Shown piece by piece: positions 41,715-51,183 of a DNA stretch of 63,707 nucleotides. Every line of letters starts with the position of its first letter. Positions within the stretch are counted from its first letter, which is position 1. Source of the DNA: Pseudomonadota bacterium (GTDB lineage Bacteria; Myxococcota_A; UBA9160; JADFDR01); contig PIVT01000017.1 of the NCBI GenBank assembly GCA_003353845.1, positions 1-63,707 on the forward strand, in the 5' to 3' direction. The notes beneath the pieces were generated by a model, which saw nothing but the letters and a program-made list of their open reading frames with translations, had not been told where the DNA came from and searched no databases. The position numbers were made by a program, and so were the translations under genes.

Positions 41715-43598
41715 GTGCATCGAATTCTGACGCGTGAACTCGTGAAGAACCTTTCTCTACAACGAAATGTTCTTCTTTTCGCCGTGGCCTTTGCCGTTCG
41801 ATGGATCTACCTCCATCAAAGTTTGGATTTTCCAAACTTCCACACGCCTCTCATAGATGCGATGCAACATCATGAACTGGCAATTCGCTTCTTGAGTGGA
41901 GGGGGGATCGACGATCGGTTTTTCTCGCGCCCTCTCGTTTACCCCCTGTTTTTGGCGGGTTTGTATGCCCTCGGCGACAATTCCCTCTTCTTCGCAAAGC
42001 TGATCCAAGCCGGGTTGGGGGCATTGACTTGCTTGCTGACCTTTCACTTGGGCCGACGTATTTTTGATGAGCGTGTTGCTTGGCTTGCAGCAGTACTCGT
42101 GATTTTTTGTGGGCCGTTGATCTTTTGGGAGCAGGAACTGGTTGCTGCGGGTTTGGCTTCTTTTGCGTCCGTGGCCTTGCTTCATCTATTACTGAGCGCC
42201 GACGAAAAACAAACTTACCTGCGCTTTTTCTCCGTGGGCGCGATGGGCGGCATTGCGTTGGCAACACGCCCGAGCTTTCTATTCTTCGTTGTGGGAGCTG
42301 GCCTGTGGCTTCTAGTCAGAGTGTTTCGGAATTCCCGCAGCGGGATGGGTGCATGGGGTCCCGGAGCAGCCTTTTTGATTGGCTTACTAGTAATCCTGGG
42401 ACCCATTGGGATGTCTTCCCAGCGATCTCTAGGTCACTTCAGTTTTCTCCCGAGTACGGGTGCGCTTAACGCCTATATCGGAAACAACCCCGATTCTTGC
42501 GATACGTTGACCTTGCGACCTGGTGAGCATTTCAGCGATCTAATGTTAGAGCCCTTACGTGCTGGAGCTAAAACTTCCAAAGAGCAGTCACAATACTTTC
42601 GAGAGAAGGTATTTGCATACGCCGTTCAGGAGCCCTCCTCGTTCTTATCGGGGCTCGCTCACAAGACATTGCAGGTCGCCAACGGAAGGGAAGTGCCTCG
42701 AAACCTGGATATCTATATTTTTCGTAGTGGGTCCCCACTCCTTCGTGGCTTGGTTTGGAAATGGGGTTGGTTCGGTTTTCCATGGGGCTTTCTTTTCCCC
42801 CTGTCGTGCCTGGGCCTCTTCCTGTGTTGGAGCCGGGTTCCGATGCCGATTCGCTTGTTTGTTTTCTTTTACCCGGCCACTCTAGTTCTCGTCTTTGTGT
42901 CGGGTCGATACCGAGTTCCGCTCTATCCCGTACTTTCCATTTTGTCGGCGGTGGGGATCGCTGAACTGGTTAAGTTTGTGCGGGCGTCGAATTTTCGGGC
43001 TGCGGGATTGGCGAGTGCTGGAGTTATCCTGGTTGCATTCTTGACCCACCTGAATCCACCTTCGTGTGAGGAGAAAGTGAACTATTTGGCTGAAATGCAT
43101 GTATTTCTTGGAACCGCGGAATATAAGAAAGGAGATATGCCAGCCGCTCGGGCTCACTACCAAGATGCACTTCGTGTAAACCCGACCAACGTGCGAGCGC
43201 ATTATGAGCTCGGAAAATCTTTGTTGAACCCACCGCTGGATACAGCCGCCGCCATCGAACACCTCCTTGCGGCCATGTCCCAAGGCGAGGATACCTACGT
43301 CCGCTTTCAACTTGGTGAAGCCTATTTCAGAGGAGGTGAGTTTGAAAAAGCGCTTGAGAACTTCGATTTGACGATCCGTGCTCTCCCCGACTACATACCG
43401 GCCCACTACGAACGTGCTGGCGTGCTGTATAACCAAAGGCGACTGCAGGACGCCATAGCCGCATTGGAAGAATTACTGAAGGTGGCTTACGCGGGTTGGG
43501 CGGGGGAACATTGGAAGGGAAAAGTTGCGGAAGCAGAGAACCGCCTATTGCAACTGTATGCATTGCGTAGAGAATTGGGTGAAGGCGTTGATGATTGA
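41715..43598 (+). CDS. GT39-like glycosyltransferase with C-terminal TPR domain
   Basis: A 627-residue protein with about 12 hydrophobic segments in the first 430 residues, in the pattern of dolichyl-phosphate mannosyltransferase-like (GT39/ArnT-type) enzymes: a short acidic loop after helix 1, then FSRPLVYPLFLAGLYALGDNS near the family's helix 2-3 block. The C-terminal third (about 455-610) holds TPR-like repeats (AEYKKGDMPAARAHYQDALRVNPTN; GEAYFRGGEFEKALENFDLTIRALPD). The start is uncertain (GTG 41715 or a nearby codon). It may transfer a lipid-linked sugar to a protein or glycan on the periplasmic side. Confidence 0.78.
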   Translation: MHRILTRELVKNLSLQRNVLLFAVAFAVRWIYLHQSLDFPNFHTPLIDAMQHHELAIRFLSGGGIDDRFFSRPLVYPLFLAGLYALGDNSLFFAKLIQAGLGALTCLLTFHLGRRIFDERVAWLAAVLVIFCGPLIFWEQELVAAGLASFASVALLHLLLSADEKQTYLRFFSVGAMGGIALATRPSFLFFVVGAGLWLLVRVFRNSRSGMGAWGPGAAFLIGLLVILGPIGMSSQRSLGHFSFLPSTGALNAYIGNNPDSCDTLTLRPGEHFSDLMLEPLRAGAKTSKEQSQYFREKVFAYAVQEPSSFLSGLAHKTLQVANGREVPRNLDIYIFRSGSPLLRGLVWKWGWFGFPWGFLFPLSCLGLFLCWSRVPMPIRLFVFFYPATLVLVFVSGRYRVPLYPVLSILSAVGIAELVKFVRASNFRAAGLASAGVILVAFLTHLNPPSCEEKVNYLAEMHVFLGTAEYKKGDMPAARAHYQDALRVNPTNVRAHYELGKSLLNPPLDTAAAIEHLLAAMSQGEDTYVRFQLGEAYFRGGEFEKALENFDLTIRALPDYIPAHYERAGVLYNQRRLQDAIAALEELLKVAYAGWAGEHWKGKVAEAENRLLQLYALRRELGEGVDD

Positions 43599-43609
43599 GT
43601 GGATGCCGG

Positions 43610-44830
43610 TTACCAGTGCCAGCTTACGTCGAGAGCGAGAGCGTAAGGCGTGTCACTTTTACCGACGACCCGTCCTCGCAACGGGCTACTGGTACCGGTG
43701 TCTACCGGCGAGTCACCCAGATTGTAGAGATTGAAGTTGATATCCAGCGTGGAGTCCTTGAGTTTTTGGCTAACACCAGTGCCTACGGCCCAGATGCGAT
43801 CCAAGGGTAACGACAATGTACGGTCGCTATTTTCCACTCCACTCGACATGTACATCGCACCGAATTTCCAAGTCGTGTCCTGATCGAGTGGGAAGCCAAA
43901 TCCCATGGTCACTCCCCGCATGTCCTGGTAGATGCCTTCGGGTTCGATGATCAGGCCGCCCTCAACAGAAATGTCACCCGTTCCAAACTCGGAAAAATCA
44001 ATCCAAAAGGTGTCGAGGGTAAAGTAGAGGCCAGAGTCGTACTCGTGGTAGGCACCGATTGCGACTCGCTGAGGCATGATGGTGTCGACCTTAAGTGTTC
44101 TGCGATGCAAAGGGCCCAGGAGGGGTTCGAGCACAGGTCCCAGGCCTTTAAATTTAATGTCCCCTTCGATGGTGGTGTCGGTTTCACCGGTGTAATTGAC
44201 CCCTATGCGAGTCTTGTCATTCCACTGATACATCAGTGCAAAGGTTCCCGTATACCCGATATCGTCCGCATCAAATTCCATCTTGCCGTCGGGTTGGTTG
44301 GGGCCAGGGTTGTTAATACGCACGTCAGTTTCGGAATAGTTATAGGTGATATTGAAACTGACACCCACCGACCAGTGCTCATCAATCCTGTAAGCAACGG
44401 AAGGGGTCAGGCCCACATAGACGAGAGCAAAACTATCGGCGTAATAGCGACCCGCCCAGTCGTTGCCGTAGTCCGAGCCAAAACCGCTGGGGACATTCAT
44501 CGAAAAACCCAAACGCCAATTCTCTTTCACGGGTCTGACATAGTAAAAAGCCGGGATGACAATAGGCGTGTGATCTGAATCGTGGTCTCCACCATCGACC
44601 GAGGTTTTGTTTTCATTGACGTCAAATTCGGATAGGGAATAGGCAAACGTACCTCCTAGCGTTTTGGTCGTCTCTTGTATTCGCACCATGCCCGCTGGAT
44701 TGTCGTAGGCCGTTTCGGCATGCATTGCGCTGCCCACAATACCTGAGTTGGCCGGATTACCAGCGGCGGCGGGCAGTGCGATGAGCAACACCAAGATCAG
44801 TGCTTGAATAAAGACAGGTACGGTTTTCAC
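43610..44830 (-). CDS. FadL/OmpP1 family outer-membrane transporter
   Basis: A 406-residue beta-barrel for long-chain fatty acids or hydrophobic compounds. After the signal peptide (ending AAAGNPA), the FadL hallmark DNPAGM appears near residue 45, and the protein ends in LDVSWHW with a C-terminal aromatic. The frame opens at 44923, but GTG 44830 with AGGA 6 bases upstream begins the signal peptide and lies 7 bases after the NhaA stop, so the two are in one operon. A second FadL is at 49724-51100. Confidence 0.88.
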   Translation of the reverse strand: MKTVPVFIQALILVLLIALPAAAGNPANSGIVGSAMHAETAYDNPAGMVRIQETTKTLGGTFAYSLSEFDVNENKTSVDGGDHDSDHTPIVIPAFYYVRPVKENWRLGFSMNVPSGFGSDYGNDWAGRYYADSFALVYVGLTPSVAYRIDEHWSVGVSFNITYNYSETDVRINNPGPNQPDGKMEFDADDIGYTGTFALMYQWNDKTRIGVNYTGETDTTIEGDIKFKGLGPVLEPLLGPLHRRTLKVDTIMPQRVAIGAYHEYDSGLYFTLDTFWIDFSEFGTGDISVEGGLIIEPEGIYQDMRGVTMGFGFPLDQDTTWKFGAMYMSSGVENSDRTLSLPLDRIWAVGTGVSQKLKDSTLDINFNLYNLGDSPVDTGTSSPLRGRVVGKSDTPYALALDVSWHW

Positions 44831-44837
44831 GTTTTTC

Positions 44838-46067
44838 CTAATCGGTCGCCGGTTCTTCAGGCGTGCGGGGTAGAAGCTTGAACAGCATGAGCATACCCAG
44901 CACGGCCGCCAACACGGAAGCACCCAGAATGCCTACTTTGGCTTGATTGAGGACCGCTGGATCCAGTGCCAGGCCAGCGATGAACAATGCCATAGTGAAG
45001 CCGATACCCGCAAGGAAGCCACCGCCGATGATCATGCCCCAAGACACACCGGCGGGAAGTGTTGCCAATCGCAATCGCACTGCAATCCAACAGGCCAATC
45101 CAATCCCCAGTGGTTTACCGACCAGAAGGCCTGCCATGATGGCCAGGGCGACGGGTTCGGCAAAGTCGGAGAACTGGATCACGACTCCCGCATTGGCCAG
45201 CGCAAAAATGGGCATAATCACAAAGCCAACCCACGGGTGCAGGGTATCTTCGATTCGCACGAGAGGTGATATCGCTTCTCTGGAAGCACGCGCTACGCGT
45301 TGCAATGTCAAAGCGCGCGCACTGCTTTCTTCGAAATCGCTACCGCTGAGTTGGTCACCCGTTTTTTGAACAATCCTGCCAAGCAGGTGTGTCGGCACAT
45401 GCTGGTGTGCGGGGGTCACCAAGCCGAGGATCACACCGGCAATCGTGGCATGTACGCCGGACTCGTGGAATCCAAACCAAACCAAAACACCCACCAGGAA
45501 ATACACGCCCACCGAACGAACGCCAACCCGCGACATGAAGAGGATTAATCCCACCCCGGCGAAGCCCATGAGCAACCAATTCCAGTAAATGGTGTCGGTA
45601 TAGACGGTTGCGATGACGAGAATGGCTCCGATGTCATCCACGATGGCCAAGGACAAAAGCATCACACGCAAGGCGGGCGGGACACGCGACCCCAGAACAG
45701 CCATGCACCCCACAACAAAGGCGATGTCAGTGGCCATGGGGATGCCCCAACCATGCGGTGCTTCGCCACCGGCCTGCAAAGCCAGGTAGATGCCCGCTGG
45801 TACGATCATGCCACCGAGGGCCGCCACAATGGGTAAGGCCGCCTGGCGTGGATTGCGCAAATCCCCCAGGACGAATTCACGCTTGACCTCAAGACCGACG
45901 ACAAAGAAAAAAATTGCCATCAGACCATCGTCGACCCAGTGCTTTAGTGAATGCTGGACTTCCAGTGAACCGATGGTGAAACCAATTTGTGTTTTCCAGA
46001 AAGCAAGAAAACCTTCGGCCGCTGCTGAGTTCGCCAGCACAAGGGCTACGGTTGCGGCAATCAGCAA
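44838..46067 (-). CDS. nhaA: Na+/H+ antiporter NhaA
   Basis: A 409-residue (or longer) antiporter with about 12 membrane helices. Recognisable blocks: FFFVVGLEVKREFVLGDL, MATDIAFVVG and the ion-binding pair in LSLAIVDDIGAILVIA. GIGFTMALFIAGLA closes the protein. The only standard start is TTG 46067, but the frame is open to 46184 and encodes GPIARFLHIEAASGIV, a block conserved at the NhaA N-terminus. The real protein therefore begins further upstream, perhaps at the ATC near 46184, 5 bases after GAGGGG. It exports sodium and regulates pH. Confidence 0.93.
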   Translation of the reverse strand: MLIAATVALVLANSAAAEGFLAFWKTQIGFTIGSLEVQHSLKHWVDDGLMAIFFFVVGLEVKREFVLGDLRNPRQAALPIVAALGGMIVPAGIYLALQAGGEAPHGWGIPMATDIAFVVGCMAVLGSRVPPALRVMLLSLAIVDDIGAILVIATVYTDTIYWNWLLMGFAGVGLILFMSRVGVRSVGVYFLVGVLVWFGFHESGVHATIAGVILGLVTPAHQHVPTHLLGRIVQKTGDQLSGSDFEESSARALTLQRVARASREAISPLVRIEDTLHPWVGFVIMPIFALANAGVVIQFSDFAEPVALAIMAGLLVGKPLGIGLACWIAVRLRLATLPAGVSWGMIIGGGFLAGIGFTMALFIAGLALDPAVLNQAKVGILGASVLAAVLGMLMLFKLLPRTPEEPATD

Positions 46068-46291
46068 GACGATGCCGCTGGCTGCTTCGATGTGAAGGAA
46101 TCGCGCGATTGGGCCCGTTAAGCGATGGACGGGTTGCGAAGGAAGGTCGGGAAGATTCAGCTCCGAAGGATCATGGGCGATGATTCATTCCCCTCTTTTT
46201 CTGGCGACGAAACGGCCGATCGGGTGTAGCCAGGCGCATGCCGTGGTGACAAGTTTAGGCCGAAACCGCTGCGGTAAGCCAGATGTTACGA

Positions 46292-47518
46292 TCAAGAAAT
46301 CGCTTTAAGGGTTTCAAGATCTTGCATGGCTGTCACCATCCGATGGATATTGGCCGCCGTAATTTCCGGACCATAATTCGCAGGGGGCGTAATCAGCCAT
46401 CCGATGACCAACCCCCAAATGGCGGCTTGGCGATGACGGAGCCAGGCGTCCTCTTGACTCGGAGGGTTTTCGACACCGCAGCGCCGGAGTTCCTCCCGGT
46501 AAAGTTGAAGAAGCTCTCGCTCATGTTTGCGACGGGTCTCAACTTCAAGTCCCGTACAAACCAAATAGGTGAAATCATGTGCCCAGCAACCTTTGACCAT
46601 TAACTGCCAGTCGAGAAATCCGGCCTTTTCTCCGGGAAGCAGGTAGGTATTGCCCATGTGTGTATCACCATGGAGCAAGGTAATCGGCCCTTGATCAAAG
46701 AGAGCCTGCACTTTCCAAAGATCAGCCCACAGGTCTTCGATAGACCGCTCAAGAGGTGCAATTAGATCCTGCTTGAATTGATTTTTGCGAACCTGATCTC
46801 GAATGACATCCAAGCCAATGGCATCGAAAACAGGAAACATTCCCCCCTTGGAGGTGGTCGGAACCCAGGATAAATCCTTCTGCAGGCGAGGGCTCATCCA
46901 AAACTTTGCATGCAAAGAAGCAAGTAGCTTTATCAGACTTCTCATTTCTTCAATTTGTATTTCTGAACATGCATTCGGGAAACGAGCATCGCGGGCGCTC
47001 AGATCTTCCATCAACACGCCGAACTGACCTGTCTTGTGGTCGAACACGCTTCCATAACTAGCAGGCGCTTCGATCTCCACTTCCGGTCGAATGTCGTGAT
47101 AGAAATGAACCTCATTGGCATACATCGCCTCTGGCGCATGAGGGAAGAATCGCTGATAAATATTCACCACGCTAAACACAAGTGGACGAGCGTACTTCCC
47201 TAAGATCGGAACGGCATCTAGTCGTTTAAGGGTCTTCGAGAGACCCAAGATCATGGGTAGTCCAAATCGTAAATAGCGATGAAGCAAAATTGTTTTTAGA
47301 ACAATCCGATTTGGCAATCCGGCATCACATCCAGGGGCATACTCAAGCGCAAGCGTGACTCTGTCCGCCGTCGAGGCGACACCGTCACCGCATTGCGCAT
47401 GTTCCACGATGTGAAAGTTTTCAACGTTCACCCCAGGGTTTTTTTCGGTAAGCAGAGACGTCAATAGCGTTGATGAGAGATCTTCAAGCTTTGCGGGCAA
47501 TGCAACTTGTGACATCAA
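46292..47518 (-). CDS. Phosphotransferase of the aminoglycoside phosphotransferase/ecdysteroid kinase type
   Basis: A 408-residue APH/kinase-like protein. Motifs: GVLMEDLS (hinge, near 164), LLHGDTHMGNTYLL (catalytic loop near 263) and GFLDWQLMVKG (metal Asp, near 285). An N-terminal region (about 20-110) packs the nucleotide lobe. It is divergent from the acyl-CoA ligase across a shared inverted repeat. It might phosphorylate a small alcohol, or act on an acyl-CoA-related metabolite, but the substrate is unknown. Confidence 0.88.
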   Translation of the reverse strand: MMSQVALPAKLEDLSSTLLTSLLTEKNPGVNVENFHIVEHAQCGDGVASTADRVTLALEYAPGCDAGLPNRIVLKTILLHRYLRFGLPMILGLSKTLKRLDAVPILGKYARPLVFSVVNIYQRFFPHAPEAMYANEVHFYHDIRPEVEIEAPASYGSVFDHKTGQFGVLMEDLSARDARFPNACSEIQIEEMRSLIKLLASLHAKFWMSPRLQKDLSWVPTTSKGGMFPVFDAIGLDVIRDQVRKNQFKQDLIAPLERSIEDLWADLWKVQALFDQGPITLLHGDTHMGNTYLLPGEKAGFLDWQLMVKGCWAHDFTYLVCTGLEVETRRKHERELLQLYREELRRCGVENPPSQEDAWLRHRQAAIWGLVIGWLITPPANYGPEITAANIHRMVTAMQDLETLKAIS

Positions 47519-47616
47519 TCAGGAGCTCCTGAGAACCAGGCAATAAATCGCATGGGATTTGTTTTACCGCAGTTTAGAAGGTCGAGGGCCTCGGCGCTAA
47601 CAGGGCAGCGATCTTA

Positions 47617-47639
47617 AATCTGATGCGTGGTGTCAGATT
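47617..47639. promoter_or_regulatory. Inverted repeat between divergent kinase and acyl-CoA ligase genes
   Basis: AATCTGA (47617-47623) and TCAGATT (47633-47639) form a perfect 7-bp dyad with a 9-base spacer. Location midway between the two genes suggests an operator for a shared regulator. Confidence 0.45.
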
Positions 47640-47744
47640 GATTTCTAGTTGGATCTTATGCCCCATAAAAGGGATAATCTAACCCCTGAAACTTTTTACA
47701 CCTGGCAAGTGAAATCAGGGCACAGGCAGGATAAGGGGGCAGAG

Positions 47745-49550
47745 ATGGACCAGAGTCCTATTGGCTTAGATGTGGCAGCCACGATGCCGGCCGTTTTTCG
47801 AGAGCGTGTGCGCCGAACTCCGGACGCTGTGGCGTACATCCAATACGACCAAGAGACAGATTGCTGGAATGAATATACCTGGCAGCAAATGGCCGACGAT
47901 GTTTCGCGTTGGCAAGCCGCTTTTCAAAAGGAGGGGTTGCAGCCGGGGGATCGCGTGGCAGTCATGCTGCGAAACTGTCGGGAGTGGGTTCTCTTTGATC
48001 AGGCTGCGCTCGGACTCGGACTGGTGGCCGTCCCACTCTACGTCGATGATCGGCCCGAAAATGCGGCCTATATCCTCAATCACTCCTACGCAAGACTCTT
48101 GGTGGTTCACAATCAGGAGCAGTGGAAATATCTGAAGGCGACGGGTTCACTACACCCGGAGTTGAAGCGCGTGGTGAGCCTTGAGAAGGAACCAAAGTCT
48201 GATGCCTTCCCCCTTCTTGAGACTCTTTCAGACTGGCTTGCTGGAACGCAAGCTGGACCTTTAGTTGAGAACGAATGTGACCCCCATGAACTCGCCAGCA
48301 TCATTTATACCTCGGGCACAACCGGCCGCTCTAAAGGTGTGATGCTTTCGCATTGGAATATCGTCAAGAATACCGCGGTTACGATTGCTGCCAGCGACGT
48401 ACACTTCGGTGATGTTTTTCTTTCCTTCCTCCCCTTGTCCCACACACTTGAGCGAATGGGCGGTTATATGCTGCCCATGGCCAAGGGCGCGACGGTGGCC
48501 TATTCGCGTTCCATCCCTCAATTGGCGGAGGATTTACTTGCGATCAAGCCAATGATACTGGTTTCCGTGCCACGTATTTTCGAGCGCGTTTACGCCAAGG
48601 TGATGGCAGGCTTGGAAGAGAAGTCGCCCCTCGCACGCAAACTCTTTGAACTCACCGTGGACGTTGGTTGGAATCGATTTCTGTTTCAGCAGGGACGAGG
48701 TAGCTGGAGCCCGCTCTTTTTACTATGGCCGCTGCTTTCGAAACTGGTGGGTGAGAAAGTGTTAAGTAAACTCGGTGGACGCATGCGCTTTGCCGTCTGC
48801 GGTGGTGCTGCGATGAATCCCGACGTGGCACAACTCTTCATCGGTCTTGGTTTACCTATCCTTCAGGGTTACGGCCTTACGGAGACAAGCCCGGTGGTTA
48901 CCTGTAACCGGCTTGAAGATAATATCCCCGCAAGCATTGGTACGGTGGTCCCCGATGTCGAAATTCGAATCAGCGAACTCGAGGAAATCGAAACGCGCAG
49001 TGAATGCGTGATGATGGGTTATTGGAAAAACGAAGAAGCCACCCAGGCCGTGATGACTGAAGACGGATGGTTCCGAACCGGTGATAAAGCGCGAATCGAT
49101 CCTGTGGATGGTCACGTTTATATCACCGGAAGACTCAAGGACGTGATCGTTCTGTCCAATGGAGAAAAAGTCCCGCCTTCCAGTATGGAGCAGACCATGG
49201 ATATCGATCCGCTCATCGATCAGAGCATGGTGATCGGAGAGGCCAAACCGTATCTCTCTGCTGTGCTTGTCCTCAGTCCCGTGACGTGGCCAGGGCTCTG
49301 CGCCGAACTGGGGGTTGACCCCCACGATGCCAACTCATTGAAATCAGAGGTGGTAAGGGGAAAGATTGTGGAAATTCTCTATGACCGGATGAGCGATTTC
49401 CCTAGCTATGCCCATGTCAAGCAGGTGACGCTTTCCCTCGACCCTTGGACTGTAGAGGATGGCTTGATTACGCCCACCCTTAAGGTCAAGCGGCCTCAGG
49501 TCATAGAACGTTTCAAGAAAGAAATTGAAGAAATGTACGCCGGGCATTAG
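47745..49550 (+). CDS. Long-chain fatty acid--CoA ligase (AMP-forming)
   Basis: A 601-residue adenylate-forming enzyme activating fatty acids. Motifs: YTSGTTGRSKGVMLSH (P-loop, about 187-202), YGLTETSP (A4/A5, about 381-388), DGWFRTGD and ITGRLKDVIVLSNGEKVPP. The A5-A7 linker reads RISELEEIETRSEC, slightly divergent from the usual DGEI. It lacks a signal. The frame opens at TTG 47649, but the ATG at 47745 has AAGGGGG 5 bases upstream. The FadL gene follows 174 bases later, which suggests uptake coupled to activation. Confidence 0.94.
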   Translation: MDQSPIGLDVAATMPAVFRERVRRTPDAVAYIQYDQETDCWNEYTWQQMADDVSRWQAAFQKEGLQPGDRVAVMLRNCREWVLFDQAALGLGLVAVPLYVDDRPENAAYILNHSYARLLVVHNQEQWKYLKATGSLHPELKRVVSLEKEPKSDAFPLLETLSDWLAGTQAGPLVENECDPHELASIIYTSGTTGRSKGVMLSHWNIVKNTAVTIAASDVHFGDVFLSFLPLSHTLERMGGYMLPMAKGATVAYSRSIPQLAEDLLAIKPMILVSVPRIFERVYAKVMAGLEEKSPLARKLFELTVDVGWNRFLFQQGRGSWSPLFLLWPLLSKLVGEKVLSKLGGRMRFAVCGGAAMNPDVAQLFIGLGLPILQGYGLTETSPVVTCNRLEDNIPASIGTVVPDVEIRISELEEIETRSECVMMGYWKNEEATQAVMTEDGWFRTGDKARIDPVDGHVYITGRLKDVIVLSNGEKVPPSSMEQTMDIDPLIDQSMVIGEAKPYLSAVLVLSPVTWPGLCAELGVDPHDANSLKSEVVRGKIVEILYDRMSDFPSYAHVKQVTLSLDPWTVEDGLITPTLKVKRPQVIERFKKEIEEMYAGH

Positions 49551-49723
49551 AATCCCTGTTAGATCTTAATTGTGTAGCTAGTCGAGTGTGACAAGAGAAT
49601 ATGAGTTGGGTGTGACAATCTGCCGCTAACCAGCGAAAGGCTCGGTCTCCGAGACCTCTCGCCAGATGATCTTTTGAGTTTTGTTTTTGGTTTCGGAATT
49701 CAGAAGGATCTAGAGAGGTACTC

Positions 49724-51100
49724 ATGCATATGCAAAATCTCAGCAAGCTCTCCCTACAGATGATCTTTGGATTGGCTCTTTCAGTTGGCATCGCGAGTCT
49801 CGCGCAAGCCTCGGGCTTCGCCATCATTGAGCACAGTGCAACCGGCATGGGAAACGCCTTCGCAGGTGGTTCGGCCATTGCTGAAGACGCAAGCACGGTT
49901 TATTTCAACCCGGCCGGGATGATGCGGCTGGAAGGAACGCAGTTGGTCAATGCCATTCATATCATCGATCCCGAGGCTGATTTCGATAATAAAGGTTCGA
50001 CGCTTAACCCGGCTGTGGGTGGTGGATTTATCAGTGGTCCCGATGATGATGGTGGCGATCTGGCCTATGTCCCGAATCTCTACATTACGCATCGACTCAA
50101 TAATTCATGGGCCTTGGGGCTTGGTCTGAATGCTCCCTTCGGCCTCACGACAGATTACAACAATAATTGGGTCGGACGTTATACAGCAGTTAAATCTGAA
50201 CTTTTGACGGTGAATATCAATCCCTCCATTGCCTATCGCATGAGTGACCAATTCTCCGTTGGCGTAGGAATGAACGTGCAGTATGCCGATGTCGAGTTAA
50301 CCAATGCGCTTGATTCGAGCACCATTTGTCTGGCAACGGCAGCTGCCCCAGTTTGTGGGGCGAATTGGGGTTTGGGTACGCCCGGCAACAGAGCCGTGGA
50401 TAGTAAACAGAAACTCACTGGAGATGATTGGAGCCTGGGTTGGAACTTTGGTGCCTTGTATGAGCCCAGGGACGACCTCCGATTCGGGTTGCACTACCGC
50501 ACGAAAATGAGTCACGAAGTCGAGGGTAATGTGAAATTCATGAAATCCCCGGAATTCGATGCTTTTGTTGGTGCTGTGATGCCGCCGGGTGTCTTTGTCA
50601 ATCAGGATGCGTCGGCTCGGCTGACTCTTCCCGAGACGGTTTCTGTAAGTGCCGTAGTAGATCTTACGGATGAGTGGACCATCATGGGAGATGTCACTTG
50701 GACACACTGGTCACGATTCGAGGAACTCGTGGTAAAATTTGATCAGAATCAGCCGACGTCGGTCATCCCCGAAGATTGGGAAGACACCTATCGCTATTCT
50801 GTCGGTGCTCGCTACCAACGCGACAAGTTAACGCTTCGAACCGGCGTCGCTTACGACGAGACGGCCATCAAGGGTAAGATTGAGCGAACACCGAGGATTC
50901 CGGGCAATGATCGCCTCTGGTTGAGCTTTGGGATTGGGTACCAGATTTTCGATCGCACGAAGCTCGATTTTGGTTACTCGCACCTTTTTGTGGACGATAC
51001 CGATATCCAGAATACCGACGCCTCTTTCGGGCACACCGTGAAGGGTGAGTATGACGCCAGCGTCAATATCTACAGCCTGCAGGTGACCTACAACTTCTAG
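49724..51100 (+). CDS. fadL: FadL/OmpP1 family outer-membrane fatty acid transporter
   Basis: A 458-residue beta-barrel. Signal peptide about 1-29 (ends AQAS), then GFAIIEHSATGMGNAFAGGSAIAEDAS and the hallmark YFNPAGMMRL. FGLTTDYNNNWVGRY and the C-terminal TYNF follow. It lies just after the acyl-CoA ligase, the classical FadL/FadD pairing, and ends with a strong terminator. It differs clearly from the FadL at 43610. Confidence 0.92.
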   Translation: MHMQNLSKLSLQMIFGLALSVGIASLAQASGFAIIEHSATGMGNAFAGGSAIAEDASTVYFNPAGMMRLEGTQLVNAIHIIDPEADFDNKGSTLNPAVGGGFISGPDDDGGDLAYVPNLYITHRLNNSWALGLGLNAPFGLTTDYNNNWVGRYTAVKSELLTVNINPSIAYRMSDQFSVGVGMNVQYADVELTNALDSSTICLATAAAPVCGANWGLGTPGNRAVDSKQKLTGDDWSLGWNFGALYEPRDDLRFGLHYRTKMSHEVEGNVKFMKSPEFDAFVGAVMPPGVFVNQDASARLTLPETVSVSAVVDLTDEWTIMGDVTWTHWSRFEELVVKFDQNQPTSVIPEDWEDTYRYSVGARYQRDKLTLRTGVAYDETAIKGKIERTPRIPGNDRLWLSFGIGYQIFDRTKLDFGYSHLFVDDTDIQNTDASFGHTVKGEYDASVNIYSLQVTYNF

Positions 51101-51129
51101 ACCGAATACAGGGTCGAAGTGACAAACGG

Positions 51130-51183
51130 AAGCAGGAGTCGCTGGGACTAATCTCCCAGCATCTCCTGCTTCAGTGATTTTTG
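51130..51183 (+). terminator. Rho-independent terminator after fadL
   Basis: GAAGCAGGAG and CTCCTGCTTC (51130-51139, 51164-51173) form the outer stem, GCTGGGA/TCCCAGC the inner, followed by TGATTTTT. It overlaps the 3' end of the convergent chalcone isomerase-like gene. Confidence 0.85.
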
